Below are positions 56,181 through 64,000 of a DNA stretch of 64,000 bases, in pieces. The position numbers and the translations under genes were made by a program. Source of the stretch: Pseudomonadota bacterium (GTDB taxonomy: Bacteria > Chloroflexota > UBA6077 > JAJPHF01); assembly GCA_021325365.1 (NCBI GenBank), contig JAJPHF010000083.1:54907-118906 (forward strand), given 5' to 3'. The notes under the pieces are model-generated. The model saw only the letters and a program-made list of their open reading frames with translations, made no database searches and was not told where the DNA came from. Each line of letters begins with the position of its first letter. Position 1 is the stretch's first letter.

Positions 56181-56798
56181 CTAGCTTCTAGCGCCTGGCT
56201 CAGGTGTGCCGCGCATGGCGACGGCGGCAGCCTGGACGGCGCGGACGACGTTGACGTAGCCGGTGCAGATGCAGAGGTTGCCGGAGAGGGCCTCGCGGAT
56301 GGTGGCCTCGTCGGGGTCGGGCTCGTCGCGGAGCAGCTCCAGCGCGGCGATCAGGATGCCGGGCGTGCAGTAGCCGCACTGGAGGCCGTGGTGCTCCCAG
56401 AACGCTTGCTGCAGGGGGTGGAGCCCCCTATCCCCCCCTGCCCCCCTTCCCCCCGTAGAAGGGAAGGGGGGAGAAGCGCTGGCGCAGCCTGCACCGGAAG
56501 CCCCCCTGCCCCCTATGGGGGAAGGGGGGTGGGGGGGAAGGGGTCCCAACTCCGCCAACCCCTCCACCGTCAGCACCTCGGCGCCGTCGGCCTGGGCGGC
56601 GAGGACCAGGCAGGAGCGGACGCTGGCGCCGTCCATCAGTACCGTGCAGGCGCCGCAGACGCCGTGCTCGCAGCCCACGTGCGTGCCGGTGAGGTCGCAG
56701 GTGTCGCGCAGAAAGTCGACCAGGCTCTGGCGCACCTCGACGGTCGCGGCGTAGCGCTGGCCGTTGACGGTGAGGGCGATCGCGCGCTGCTGGGCCAC
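56181..56798 (-). CDS. Xanthine dehydrogenase family, 2Fe-2S small subunit with in-frame repeat insertion
   Basis: 205-aa iron-sulfur subunit (usual length about 160). The plant-ferredoxin-type cluster has C43, C48, C51 (CEHGVCGAC) and C63 (RSCLVL). The second cluster has C141-x2-C144 (LQCGYCTPG) and C176-x-C178 (GNLCICTGY). Between them residues about 86-125 are a Pro/Gly/Arg-rich insert encoded by the family B element at 56425-56546, placed between the linker LAELG and LHPLQQAFWEHHG. All eight Cys are kept and the frame is open, so the protein is probably still made. The insert lies in the exposed inter-domain linker. GGGGAG precedes ATG 56798. Confidence 0.9.
   Translation of the reverse strand: MAQQRAIALTVNGQRYAATVEVRQSLVDFLRDTCDLTGTHVGCEHGVCGACTVLMDGASVRSCLVLAAQADGAEVLTVEGLAELGPLPPHPPSPIGGRGASGAGCASASPPFPSTGGRGAGGDRGLHPLQQAFWEHHGLQCGYCTPGILIAALELLRDEPDPDEATIREALSGNLCICTGYVNVVRAVQAAAVAMRGTPEPGARS
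56425..56546. repeat. Family B palindromic element inside a CDS
   Basis: ~122-bp element matching 13803-13921 in both hairpins and in the central TGCACCGGAAGCCCCC. It is translated in the same frame as in the CoA-transferase gene: PPSPIGGRGA...SPPFPSTGGRGAGG here, PPSPMGGRGL...APPFPPTGERGAGG there. Confidence 0.87.
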
Positions 56799-56945
56799 GG
56801 CGCTCCCCTTCGATCACAAGGTCGCCATAGTCTAGCCGCGCGCGCGGGCGGCACGCCAGGGTGCGGGGCTTGCGGGCGCCGGCCATAGGGCACGTTACAA
56901 TAGTCGCGGCGCACGCTTGGTCAGCCTTGCGGCGAGGAGGTCGCT

Positions 56946-57266
56946 TTGCAGATCGACCCGGACGAACTCTGGCCGGACAGCGCCGCGCTCGTTGGGATGC
57001 AGTTTGCGACCCCCGATGAGTTCAGGCGAGCGCAGGCTCTCCTGTGGGAGCATTTGGAGATGTACCGATGGGTGTGGGAGCACTCGCTGACCATCGCAGT
57101 GCGCAAGTCGGACGAGCACCTGTTCCAGGATGCAGGCCTGCGCTACGCCGCGTTGGAGATTGCAGAAGCTCCCACGACCCAAACCGAGGAGGAACGGGCG
57201 CAGCTACGTGATGAGATGAGAGCGGCTATGTCGTGGTGGCTTAAGGACCTGGGCTGGGTCAAGTGA
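56946..57266 (+). CDS. Hypothetical protein, 106 aa
   Basis: Not recognised. A soluble, acidic, Trp-rich protein: PDELWPDSAALVGMQFATPD, ALLWEHLEMYRWVWEHSLT, then AQLRDEMRAAMSWWLKDLGW. The TTG start at 56946 is supported by AGGAGG 5 nt upstream. No signal peptide or membrane segment. It is divergent from the 2Fe-2S subunit gene. It may be a small regulatory or immunity-type protein, but no evidence decides. Confidence 0.6.
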   Translation: MQIDPDELWPDSAALVGMQFATPDEFRRAQALLWEHLEMYRWVWEHSLTIAVRKSDEHLFQDAGLRYAALEIAEAPTTQTEEERAQLRDEMRAAMSWWLKDLGWVK

Positions 57267-57384
57267 GGGAACCTGACTAGGTCGGGTATCCCTCGTTCTT
57301 CGGGTTCATTCCACTCAGTTTGCGCGCGCCGCTAGGCAAGTCGTCGTCTTTCTTCTGCGAACCACTCGGAGAACTGAACTGGCA

Positions 57385-57588
57385 TTGCTCTCCAGGAGCG
57401 CGTTCGCGCGACCGGTGCGCGACGCTCCCCAGCGCTTCGGGCTCTTGCTCGTCGCTGCGTACGTGCAGCTACCGCACGAGGGCGAGGCTAGCCGAGGACG
57501 GTTGGAGCGACTCATACGCACGCAGGTAGAGCGCGCGTATGCTCAGCAGGGCGCCCGCGATGTCGACTACCAGCTAGAGATCCTGTAG
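57385..57588 (+). CDS. Possible small hypothetical protein (or gene remnant)
   Basis: A 67-aa open frame in the 409-bp gap after the 106-aa gene. FGLLLVAAYVQLPHEGEASR and LERLIRTQVERAYAQQGARD read like a real protein end, and the frame extends further upstream with no good start codon. It may be the 3' part of a decayed gene. An overlapping alternative frame is less protein-like. The rest of 57267-57675 shows nothing else. Confidence 0.3.
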   Translation: MLSRSAFARPVRDAPQRFGLLLVAAYVQLPHEGEASRGRLERLIRTQVERAYAQQGARDVDYQLEIL

Positions 57589-57675
57589 AGGTCCTTCTTG
57601 AGTGCGGCCGACGTGGATGCCCTCGTGCCGACGGCCGGTCCTTGCCATCTTGGCTAATCCTCTGGCGAGCGCCGC

Positions 57676-58668
57676 CTACGCCTGCAGCCGGAACACTTCC
57701 GTGGGTGTGTCGTCGAAGATGCGGTCGCGGGCGGCAGCCAGGCCGGCGTCCGTCACGACCTGCTTCGGGTCGGCCGGGCACATGTCGAAGGGATAGTCGC
57801 TGCCCAGCATCAGCCGCTCCACGCCCACCACGTCCGCGAGATACCGCAGCGCCGGCCCGTAGTAGACCAGCGTGTCGTAGTAGAACCACTTGAGGTAGTC
57901 GAGCGGCGGCGTCTGCAGCCCCTTCGTCTCGGGACGCACGCTCCAGCCGTGCGTCAGGCGGCCGATCTGGTACGGAAAGTGGCCGCCGCCGTGGACCAGC
58001 ACCACCTTCAGGTCAGGGTAACGGTCGCAGACGCCGCCGAAGACGAGCGAGGCGGCGGCGATCGCCGTGTCGTAGGGATTGCCGAGCAGGTTTGTGAAGT
58101 AGTAGCTCGCCAGGCGCGGGCTCTGCACCACGTAGGCGGGGTGGATGATGATCGGGGCGCCCGCCTCCTGGGCGGCGGCCCAGAACGGGTCGAGGTCGCG
58201 GTCATCCAGGTTGCGGCCCGCCACGTGGGTCATGATGACGGCGCCGTGGTAGCCGAGGGTGCCGCAGGCGCGCTGCACCTCGGCCGCCGCGGCGCGGCCA
58301 TCTTGCAGCGGCACGGTGGCGACGGCGGTGAAGCGGCCGGGCGGGGCGGCCTGTACGTCGGCGGCCATCGCGTCGTTCACCAGCCGCGCCCAGGCCGCGC
58401 CCTCCGCCGCCGGCAGCGAGTAGCCGGTGACGTCGAGCCAGGTGCTCAGCACCTGGTGGTCGATGGCGTGGCCGGCCATCGCCTGCTGGCGCCGATCGAG
58501 GTCGAGCAAGTCCGGGTAGAGCGTGCGGGAGAGCCGCTGGCTCCCGATCTGCAGCAGCCACTCGTTGCCCCGCTGCTCCACGACGCTGGCCCCGTAGCGC
58601 GCGCCCTCGCGCTGCACCGTTTCCAGCACGCGCGGCGAGACGTAGTGGCAGTGAACGTCGACGATCAT
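57676..58668 (-). CDS. Amidohydrolase, ACMSD-like decarboxylase family
   Basis: 330-aa PF04909 protein that keeps the full metal site: D-V-H-C-H at the N terminus (MIVDVHCHYVSPRVLE), a His in GAPIIIHPAYV, a His in VVLVHGGGHFPYQIGRL and the Asp in LMLGSDYPFDMCPADP. This is the arrangement of 2-amino-3-carboxymuconate-semialdehyde decarboxylase and resorcylate/hydroxybenzoate decarboxylases, which fits an aromatic-catabolic setting. GGGAGGAG precedes ATG 58668; the ORF upstream to 59115 is a shadow of the gamma-glutamyltransferase gene. Of the three amidohydrolases here this is the most clearly active. Confidence 0.9.
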   Translation of the reverse strand: MIVDVHCHYVSPRVLETVQREGARYGASVVEQRGNEWLLQIGSQRLSRTLYPDLLDLDRRQQAMAGHAIDHQVLSTWLDVTGYSLPAAEGAAWARLVNDAMAADVQAAPPGRFTAVATVPLQDGRAAAAEVQRACGTLGYHGAVIMTHVAGRNLDDRDLDPFWAAAQEAGAPIIIHPAYVVQSPRLASYYFTNLLGNPYDTAIAAASLVFGGVCDRYPDLKVVLVHGGGHFPYQIGRLTHGWSVRPETKGLQTPPLDYLKWFYYDTLVYYGPALRYLADVVGVERLMLGSDYPFDMCPADPKQVVTDAGLAAARDRIFDDTPTEVFRLQA

Positions 58669-58936
58669 GGCCTGCTCCTCCCGCTGGCCTATACTACCAC
58701 GCAGCGGCGGCGCGGTCAGGGGGGCGCGGCCAGCCGGTCGCGCTTGCGCGGGCTGAGCGCGATTCGCCAGTCGCTTGACGGTGGCGGGCACGACGGCCAT
58801 AGTGGCTACGTATTCACGGGCCGCGTCACCGTGGCAGCGGCAGGGTGCCGGGCGCGGCGTGCCGGGGGGCCGGCGAGGGCTGACGACGGGCGAGGGCGGG
58901 CGAGGACCGCTGGCCGGCGAGAGCGAGTGCTTAGGG

Positions 58937-60673
58937 GTGGGGCCGGTGATCGCGGGCGAGCGGGCGGCGGAGCACGGGGCGTGGGCGGGGCGCGATACGC
59001 CAGCCGGGGCGGCCGGCGTGGTGGCGGCGGCCCACCCGCTGGCCGCCGAGGCCGGCGCGGCGGTGCTGGCGCGGGGCGGGAACGCCGTCGACGCGGCCGT
59101 GGCCACGGCGGCCATGCTGAGCGTGGTCGAGCCGTTCGGGTCGGGGTTGGGCGGTGGCGGCTTCCTGCTCTACTACGATGCGGCGAGCGGGACGGTAAGC
59201 GCGCTCGACGCCCGCGAGACGGCGCCGGCCGCCGCCAGCGCCGACATGTTCCTGGCGCCGCATGGCGAGCCGTGGCCGCGGCCCCTGCTGGCCACCGGCG
59301 GGCTGGCGGTAGGGGCGCCGGGGCAGGCGCGCTGCTGGGCGGAGGCGCTGCGCCGCTGGGGCCGGCTCGACCTCGGCGCGGTGCTGGCGCCAGCCGTGCG
59401 CGTGGCGCGCGAGGGGTTCGCCGTCACGCCGTACTTCGTGCGCGAAGCGCGCGCCCACCAGCACCGGCTGGCGCTGTGCCCCGCCAGCGCGCGCTGCTTC
59501 CTCCCGGCCGGCCGGCCACCCGCCGTCGGCTGGCGCCTCAGGCAGCCGGACTTGGCCGCAACGCTCGCGCTGCTCGCCCGCGACGGCCCCGACGTGTTCT
59601 GCGCGCGGCTGGCCCCCGAGATCGCCGCGGCCGCTGCCGCCTCGGCGCCGGGACGCCCGCCGGGGCGGCTCCGCGCCGACGACGTGGCGGCGTACCGCGT
59701 GCGGCTGCGCGAGCCGGCGCGCGGGACGTACCGCGGGCATGGGATCGCGGCGAGCGCGGCACCCAGCTCGGGGCTGACGGCCGTCCAGGCGCTGCACCTG
59801 CTGGAGCACTTCGACCTGCGCGGCCTGGGACCGCGCGCCCCGGCGAGCATCCACCTGCTCGGCGAGGCGCTGCGCGTGGCCCACGCCGACCGCATCCGCT
59901 GGCTGGGCGATCCGGACCACGTGCCGGTGCCCAGCGCCGCGCTCGCCAGCCGGGCCTACGCGGCGAGGCGGAATTGCCTCGCGCTCGATCGCGCCAGCGC
60001 CGAGCGCACGCTAGCCGGCGACCCGACCGGAAGCGCCTGGGTGGCGCCGATGAGCGGCTGGGGCGCGGTGGGCGACGAGGTCGACGCCGACGCCGCGAGC
60101 ACGACACACATCTCGGTGGTGGACGCGGCGGGCAACGCGGTAGCGTACACCGCCACGCTTGGGACGCACTTCGGCGCCGCGCTCCTGGTGCCCGGTCGGG
60201 GCTTCTTGCTGAACAACGCCCTGCGCAACTTCCGCTTCGATCCGCGCGGCGCCGCATCGCCGAACCTGGCAGCACCCCGCAAGCGCCCGCGCAGCAGCAT
60301 CGCGCCCGCGTTCGTCTTCGACCCGGCCGGCCGCCTGCGCTGGGTGCTGGGCGCGGCGGGCGCGGCCTGGATCACGCCCCTCGTGGTGCAGCTCGTCGTG
60401 AGCCTGGTGGACTGGGGCCTGGCGCCCCAGGCGGCCGTCGACGCGCCCCGCGCCATGGCCGACGACACGGCGGGGACGCTAGCGCTGGAGCCCGCGCTGT
60501 TCGACGCCCGTCCGGCGCTGGTGGCCGCGCTGCACGCGATGGGACACGCTGTGTTGCGGGCGGGTGGGCCGCGCGGGGCCGCCCAGGTCGTGGCCGTCGA
60601 GCCCGCGAGCGGCCAGACGCGCGGCGCGGCCGATCGCCGCCGCGACGGGGCGGTGGCGGTAGCGGGCGGCTAG
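58937..60673 (+). CDS. Gamma-glutamyltransferase family protein
   Basis: ~578-aa Ntn-hydrolase that would cleave itself before a nucleophilic Thr. AAHPLAAEAGAAVLARGGNAVDAAVA, FGSGLGGGGFLLYYD and ALDARETAP open the family pattern. The processing site is in DAASTTHISVVDAAGNAV, and KRPRSSIAPAFVF follows. The later glycine motif reads LGAAGAAWI instead of GSPGGS, so activity may be altered. No signal peptide is evident, so it appears cytosolic, unlike typical GGT. The start is uncertain: GTG 58937 and GTG 58946 are both in frame, and the ORF is open to 58775. Its TAG stop overlaps that of the convergent binding-protein gene in CTAG. Confidence 0.83.
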   Translation: MGPVIAGERAAEHGAWAGRDTPAGAAGVVAAAHPLAAEAGAAVLARGGNAVDAAVATAAMLSVVEPFGSGLGGGGFLLYYDAASGTVSALDARETAPAAASADMFLAPHGEPWPRPLLATGGLAVGAPGQARCWAEALRRWGRLDLGAVLAPAVRVAREGFAVTPYFVREARAHQHRLALCPASARCFLPAGRPPAVGWRLRQPDLAATLALLARDGPDVFCARLAPEIAAAAAASAPGRPPGRLRADDVAAYRVRLREPARGTYRGHGIAASAAPSSGLTAVQALHLLEHFDLRGLGPRAPASIHLLGEALRVAHADRIRWLGDPDHVPVPSAALASRAYAARRNCLALDRASAERTLAGDPTGSAWVAPMSGWGAVGDEVDADAASTTHISVVDAAGNAVAYTATLGTHFGAALLVPGRGFLLNNALRNFRFDPRGAASPNLAAPRKRPRSSIAPAFVFDPAGRLRWVLGAAGAAWITPLVVQLVVSLVDWGLAPQAAVDAPRAMADDTAGTLALEPALFDARPALVAALHAMGHAVLRAGGPRGAAQVVAVEPASGQTRGAADRRRDGAVAVAGG

Positions 60674-61797
60674 CGCGCCTGCGCGGCGGGCTGCTCCGCG
60701 CCGAGCTGCTGGCTCAGGAAGCCGCTAGCCCGCAGCTCGTCGATGATGCGGGTGTCCACGAAGTCCTTCGGGTTCGCCGTCTTGGCGTTTGGCCGCTCGT
60801 CGGCGCGCTGGTCGAGCACGGTCTGCACGGCCGCCAGCGACGGCTGCAGGGTCGGGTCCAGCTCCTCCAGCCAGAGCGCGTAGCTCTTGTCCAGCAGGTC
60901 CTGGTCGGTGGTCTGGGTGTTCGCGCCGAGCACCCGCTTGGCCAGCGCCGGGTCGCGCTTCGCGACGCCGAGGGCCTCGACGAACGCTTTCGTGAAGTCG
61001 CGGATCAGCTCGTAGCGGTCGGTCAGGGTGCCGCGCGTCGCGGCGAGCGCGCCCTGCGAGTAGGGCACGTGGTAGTCGCTGAGCCTGGCGATGAGGGGGT
61101 AGCCTTGCCGCTCGGCAAGGAAGTTGGTGGGTGCGGAGAGGACGACCGCGGCGATCTGGCCGCTGGTGAGCGCGCTTAACTCGCTCTGCACGGTGCCCAG
61201 CTCCTGGATCGCCACGTCGGGCCCGGCCGCCAGCCCCGCCTTGTCCAGCACGATGTCGGCGGCCAGGTTGGTGCCCGAGCCGCGGCGGGTGATGCCGATC
61301 TGCTTGCCGCGCAGGTCCTCGACGCTGTGGATGTCCGGCTGAGCGTGGACGAAGAAGCTCATCTCGCTTTGCAGGCTCGAGATGAGCTTCTGCTCGCCGC
61401 CCGCCAGGTCGATGTCCACGACGCCCGCGCCGGCGGTGAGCGCCACGTCCACCTCGCCAGCGGCCATGGCGGGCGCGATCTGCGCGCTCGACTGGAGCAG
61501 CGTGGCGTCGATCGATAGGCCGTACTTCTGCCAGATGCCTTGATCGTCGGCGACCCACATGGGGATGTCGGTGGTGCTGACGAACCCGTAGGCGAGCCGC
61601 ACTTTTCGCAGCTCGCCCGGCGTGGGGCTCGTTTCGGCCGCGGTAGCGGGCGCCGCGGCGCCGGGCGAGGCGGCCGGCGCCGCCGCTCCCGGCGTGGAGG
61701 CCACCGACCCGCCGGACGAAGCGCTCGTGCCGGGCCGCGCGCACCCGACGAGCAGCGCCAGCACACCCGCCACCACCATCACAGCATTGCCGCGCAT
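60670..61797 (-). CDS. ABC transporter substrate-binding lipoprotein (NMT1/THI5-like)
   Basis: 375-aa binding protein. The signal MRGNAVMVVAGVLALLVGC has lipobox LVGC, followed by an Ala/Ser/Pro linker. The fold shows VRLAYGFVSTTDIPMWVADDQGIW, KYGLSIDATLLQSSAQIAPAM, GEVDVALTAGAGVVDID, DLRGKQIGITRRGSGTNLAAD and NPKDFVDTRIIDELRASGFL. GGAGGAGGAG precedes ATG 61797. It is the intact relative of the truncated copy at 47933. It stands near a receiver-domain regulator on the same strand; no transporter partner genes are near. Confidence 0.88.
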   Translation of the reverse strand: MRGNAVMVVAGVLALLVGCARPGTSASSGGSVASTPGAAAPAASPGAAAPATAAETSPTPGELRKVRLAYGFVSTTDIPMWVADDQGIWQKYGLSIDATLLQSSAQIAPAMAAGEVDVALTAGAGVVDIDLAGGEQKLISSLQSEMSFFVHAQPDIHSVEDLRGKQIGITRRGSGTNLAADIVLDKAGLAAGPDVAIQELGTVQSELSALTSGQIAAVVLSAPTNFLAERQGYPLIARLSDYHVPYSQGALAATRGTLTDRYELIRDFTKAFVEALGVAKRDPALAKRVLGANTQTTDQDLLDKSYALWLEELDPTLQPSLAAVQTVLDQRADERPNAKTANPKDFVDTRIIDELRASGFLSQQLGAEQPAAQAR

Positions 61798-61885
61798 GGC
61801 TCCTCCTCCGCTGGCGCTCGCGCTTCGTCCGGCCAGGCGCATAAGGATCGCCTTACGAGTAGGGTACGGCGGCGGCGCGGTGCCG

Positions 61886-62278
61886 TCAACCGCCGGCGTG
61901 GCGGTGGCCGCACGTGCGCTCCACGGCCGCCAGCACGGCGTCGAGCTCGAAGGGCTTGGACAGGGTGGCGTGGGCGCCGTGCGCCTCGGCCTGCTGGAGG
62001 TGACGACGGCTGGCGCTCATCGCGATCACGGGAATGTAGCGGCCACGCTCGGCGAGGTGCTGGAGCACCTGGAGGCCGCCCACACGCGGCAGCATCATGT
62101 CGAGCAGGATCACGCAGATGGCAGCCGCGGGATCGGGGTAGCTGTCCAGAATGCGGAGCGCCTCCGCGCCGTCGCGCGCCTCGACGACCTCGTGCCCCTC
62201 GTCGCGCAGCACGTAGGCGAGCAGCTCACGCACGGGCGCCTCGTCTTCCACGACGAGCACTCGGTGGCAAGTGGCCAT
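61886..62278 (-). CDS. Single-domain response regulator (receiver only)
   Basis: 130-aa CheY-like receiver. All phosphorylation residues are present: E11-D12 (VVEDEAP), phospho-acceptor D60 (ILLDMMLP), S88 (IAMSAS) and K108 (LSKPF). There is no output domain, so it works by protein contact. ATG 62278 starts at the first beta strand; longer reading frames upstream are unconserved. Partner kinase genes are not in the window. A Leu/Pro-containing MMLPRVGG loop is typical. Confidence 0.92.
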   Translation of the reverse strand: MATCHRVLVVEDEAPVRELLAYVLRDEGHEVVEARDGAEALRILDSYPDPAAAICVILLDMMLPRVGGLQVLQHLAERGRYIPVIAMSASRRHLQQAEAHGAHATLSKPFELDAVLAAVERTCGHRHAGG

Positions 62279-62379
62279 GACGCACGGTCCCCCGCTGTCG
62301 CTCGCTGGGCGGATGGCATCGCCGCGCCGGGCGGTCGCGGGAGCGCCTGGCTCCGCCGCAGGGCGGGAGCGCCCGCCCG

Positions 62380-62745
62380 TCACGCCGACGCGTCCTCGAC
62401 GCTACGCAAGACCTGCTGCAAGTAGCGTGCTTGCCAGTCGGCGCAGAGCCGATAGTAGACCGTCGTGCCGCGGCGCTCGCCTGCCACGATGCCCAGGTCG
62501 CGGAGGACCCGCAAGTGCTGCGACGTGGCGGGCCGGGCGCTCTCGATGGCCACCGCGAGATCGCTGACCGACAGGGCGCCCGTGCTAAGCGCCTGCACGA
62601 TCTTGAGGCGGACAGGCTCGCAGAGGGTGGCGCGCACGAGCCGCAGGCGCTCCTGCATTGTGGCGAGCTTGTCGTAGTCCACCGCCTGCGCCGCGCGCGC
62701 CACGCGCTCGGGGTTGTCCAGATGCTGGGCGCTGGTACGTGTCAT
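62380..62745 (-). CDS. ArsR-family winged-helix repressor
   Basis: 121-aa regulator. VRATLCEPVRLKIVQALS is the typical first helices, LSVSDLAVAIESARPATSQHLRVLRDLGIV the HTH, and GERRGTTVYYRLC the beta wing. The metal-sensing ELCVCDL motif is replaced by ALSVSDL, so metal sensing at that site is unlikely. ATG 62745 follows AGGGGAT. It lies 100 bp upstream of the response regulator on the same strand. Target unknown. Confidence 0.88.
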   Translation of the reverse strand: MTRTSAQHLDNPERVARAAQAVDYDKLATMQERLRLVRATLCEPVRLKIVQALSTGALSVSDLAVAIESARPATSQHLRVLRDLGIVAGERRGTTVYYRLCADWQARYLQQVLRSVEDASA

Positions 62746-62917
62746 GATCCCCTGCCATGGGCCTGCGCGCGGCCTCTCCCGCCGACATGGATCCCGTGCC
62801 GTGCGTGCGTGGGGACGCACGTAGCACGAGCCGTGCCGCGCGGGGCGCCGTCCCGGGGACATGTGACGACCTTGTGCCGATGCGCTAGCCGGGCAAGGGG
62901 TGCAGGCTCCGTGGTGG

Positions 62918-63805
62918 TTAAGCGGTGCTCGGCACGGGCCGAGCGCGCTCGTGGGCGCGGGCGAGCGCGCGCCGGGCGAGCACGCCCACGAGGTGACGGC
63001 GGTAGTCGGCCGAGGCGTGGAGGTCGGAGTCCGGCTCCGCGGCGGCCTGGGCGAGCGTCGCGGCGTGGGCGAAGGCATCAGGCCCGGCGACCGCCCCGAC
63101 GAGCCCCGCCTCCGCGTCGCGGGCACGCAGCGGGGTGCCCCCCACCCCGGTGAAGGCCAGGCGGGCCGCCGCCACGTGGCGGCCGTCGGCCTCTAGCGCG
63201 AGCAGGCAGGCGACGCCCACCAGCGCGAAGTCGCCCTGGCGGCGGCTGACCTCCAGGAAGGCCCACCCGCTCGCGGGCGGCGGCGCGGGCAGCCGCACCT
63301 CGACCAGCAGCTCGGTCGGCTCGACCGCGGTGGTCAGGTAGGTCAGGAAGAAGTCGTCGGCGGCCAGCGTGCGCTCGCCCTGGGCGCTCGCCACCCGCAG
63401 CGTGCCGTCGAGCGCGGCCACGACGGCGGGCAGCTCCGCCGACGGGTCGGCGTGGGCCACGCTGCCGCCGAACGTGCCGCGGTTGCGGATCGGCACGTGG
63501 CCGACCAGCCGCGTCGCCTCGGCCACCAGCGGCCAGCCGGCCTGCACTGGCGCGGCGCGCTCCACCGCGCGCTGCCGCGCCACGGCGCCGATACAGAGCG
63601 TATCGCCCTCGACGCGCACGGCGTCCAGCCCCGCCACGCGGTTCACGTCGATCAGGTAGCGCGGCGTGGCGAGCCGCATGTACAGCAGCGGCAGGAGGCT
63701 CTGGCCGCCGGCCAGCACCTTGCCCTCGTCGCCGTACTGCTGCAGCAGAGCCAGCGCCTCGGGCAGCGTCGTAGGGTCCAGGTACTCGAAGCGAGCGGGC
63801 TTCAC
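62918..63805 (-). CDS. Xanthine dehydrogenase family, FAD-binding medium subunit
   Basis: 295-aa FAD-binding PCMH subunit. KPARFEYLDPTTLPEALALL is the usual opening, followed by the first FAD loop VLAGGQSLLPLLYMRLA and the second loop NRGTFGGSVAHADPSAELPA. C-terminal CO-dehydrogenase flavoprotein domain: VSRRQGDFALVGVAC. GTG 63805 has AGAGG 6 nt upstream and starts the conserved region; a TTG at 63868 is a longer alternative. It likely completes the enzyme of 53285 and 56181 although it lies over 6 kb away; a different partner outside the window is possible. Confidence 0.9.
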   Translation of the reverse strand: MKPARFEYLDPTTLPEALALLQQYGDEGKVLAGGQSLLPLLYMRLATPRYLIDVNRVAGLDAVRVEGDTLCIGAVARQRAVERAAPVQAGWPLVAEATRLVGHVPIRNRGTFGGSVAHADPSAELPAVVAALDGTLRVASAQGERTLAADDFFLTYLTTAVEPTELLVEVRLPAPPPASGWAFLEVSRRQGDFALVGVACLLALEADGRHVAAARLAFTGVGGTPLRARDAEAGLVGAVAGPDAFAHAATLAQAAAEPDSDLHASADYRRHLVGVLARRALARAHERARPVPSTA

Positions 63806-63933
63806 AAGCGCCTCTACCGGGCCGAGGTTGGGCTGGAAGATTCTACGGGCCGCATCGGGGCCGGGCAAGGCGCCGGTTGGCCGGGGCGGCGGAGGGTGGG
63901 GTAGACTAGCGGGCGGGCGGTGGGGAGGCAGGG

Positions 63934-64000
63934 GTGCACGTTGGGCTGAACGCGCAGCTCCTCGACTTCTCGCAGACCTATCGCTCGGGCGGCATCAGCC
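63934..64000 (+). CDS. Glycosyltransferase (GT4/group 1), N-terminal start only
   Basis: The last 67 bases open a frame VHVGLNAQLLDFSQTYRSGGIS, the typical beginning of a group 1 glycosyltransferase (LNAQLL...YRxxGI loop). The GTG at 63934 follows GGGGAGGCAGG. It is divergent from the FAD subunit. The rest lies outside the window. Confidence 0.65.
   Translation, partial: MHVGLNAQLLDFSQTYRSGGIS

Noticed and set aside
57949..61179. 1076-aa plus-strand ORF
   Set aside because: Shadow of the amidohydrolase (minus) and of the gamma-glutamyltransferase in another frame; no recognisable motifs.
1..64000. tRNA, rRNA, riboswitch or insertion-sequence genes
   Set aside because: I saw no tRNA cloverleaf, rRNA-like stretch, recognisable riboswitch core or transposase reading frame, though short RNAs could escape reading by eye.

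Overview
This is a very GC-rich bacterial window (by eye around 70% G+C) with mostly ATG/GTG starts behind strong GGAGG-type ribosome binding sites. No rRNA, tRNA, CRISPR array, phage module or intact insertion sequence was seen. The gene mix is many orphan NMT1/THI5-like binding lipoproteins, fused CaiB/BaiF CoA-transferases, PF04909 amidohydrolases, a Rieske oxygenase, xanthine-dehydrogenase subunits and many short palindromic CCCTCTCCC-type repeats. This would fit an uncultured Chloroflexota-like soil or marine heterotroph. That placement is inference; no phylogenetic marker is present.

Layout. 1-5.5 kb: a partial ADP-forming acyl-CoA synthetase, a sugar-epimerase-like SDR and a two-domain CoA-transferase. 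5.7-6.7 kb: a secreted L,D-transpeptidase. 7-21 kb: a mainly minus-strand catabolic region holding a split TPP decarboxylase, amidohydrolase, class II aldolase, crotonase of the hydroxycinnamoyl-CoA hydratase-lyase type, second CoA-transferase, two binding proteins, a full-length TPP enzyme, a Rieske oxygenase and a SnoaL-RidA fusion. 21.4-24.7 kb: tandem duplicate oligopeptide-type binding proteins. 25.3-28.3 kb: a pair related to glycine/sarcosine/betaine reductase component B, in which the second gene carries an in-frame TGA followed by a bacterial SECIS-like hairpin, so it is a selenoprotein. 28.3-32.4 kb: a GbsR-type regulator, a YndJ-like membrane protein and an SDR-CPBP protease fusion. 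32.5-34.7 kb: a creatinase-like M24 protein and an alpha/beta hydrolase. 34.9-39.5 kb: four tandem binding proteins. 39.9-48.6 kb: a GT39-type membrane protein interrupted in frame by repeats, an L7/L12-CTD mini-protein, another binding protein, amidohydrolase, SDR, esterase and gene remnants. 48.6-51.8 kb: a bicupin, a Gly/Tyr-rich secreted protein and an HxlR regulator. 52-64 kb: acyl-CoA dehydrogenase, the three subunits of a xanthine-dehydrogenase-family enzyme (FAD subunit 6 kb away), amidohydrolase, gamma-glutamyltransferase, a binding protein, a receiver-only response regulator, an ArsR regulator and the start of a glycosyltransferase.

How it fits together. Ring hydroxylation, thiamine and CoA chemistry, beta-oxidation-type enzymes and decarboxylating amidohydrolases suggest breakdown of plant- or humus-derived aromatic and organic acids, fed by many periplasmic binding proteins. 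No ABC permease or ATPase gene lies in the whole window.

The most notable signals are (i) the UGA-encoded selenocysteine GrdB-like protein, paired with a GrdE-like protein that lacks the Asn-Cys processing site; and (ii) a ~120-bp palindromic element sitting in the same reading frame inside two unrelated conserved enzymes, with other repeat modules inside a membrane protein gene, resembling the logic of Rickettsia palindromic elements.
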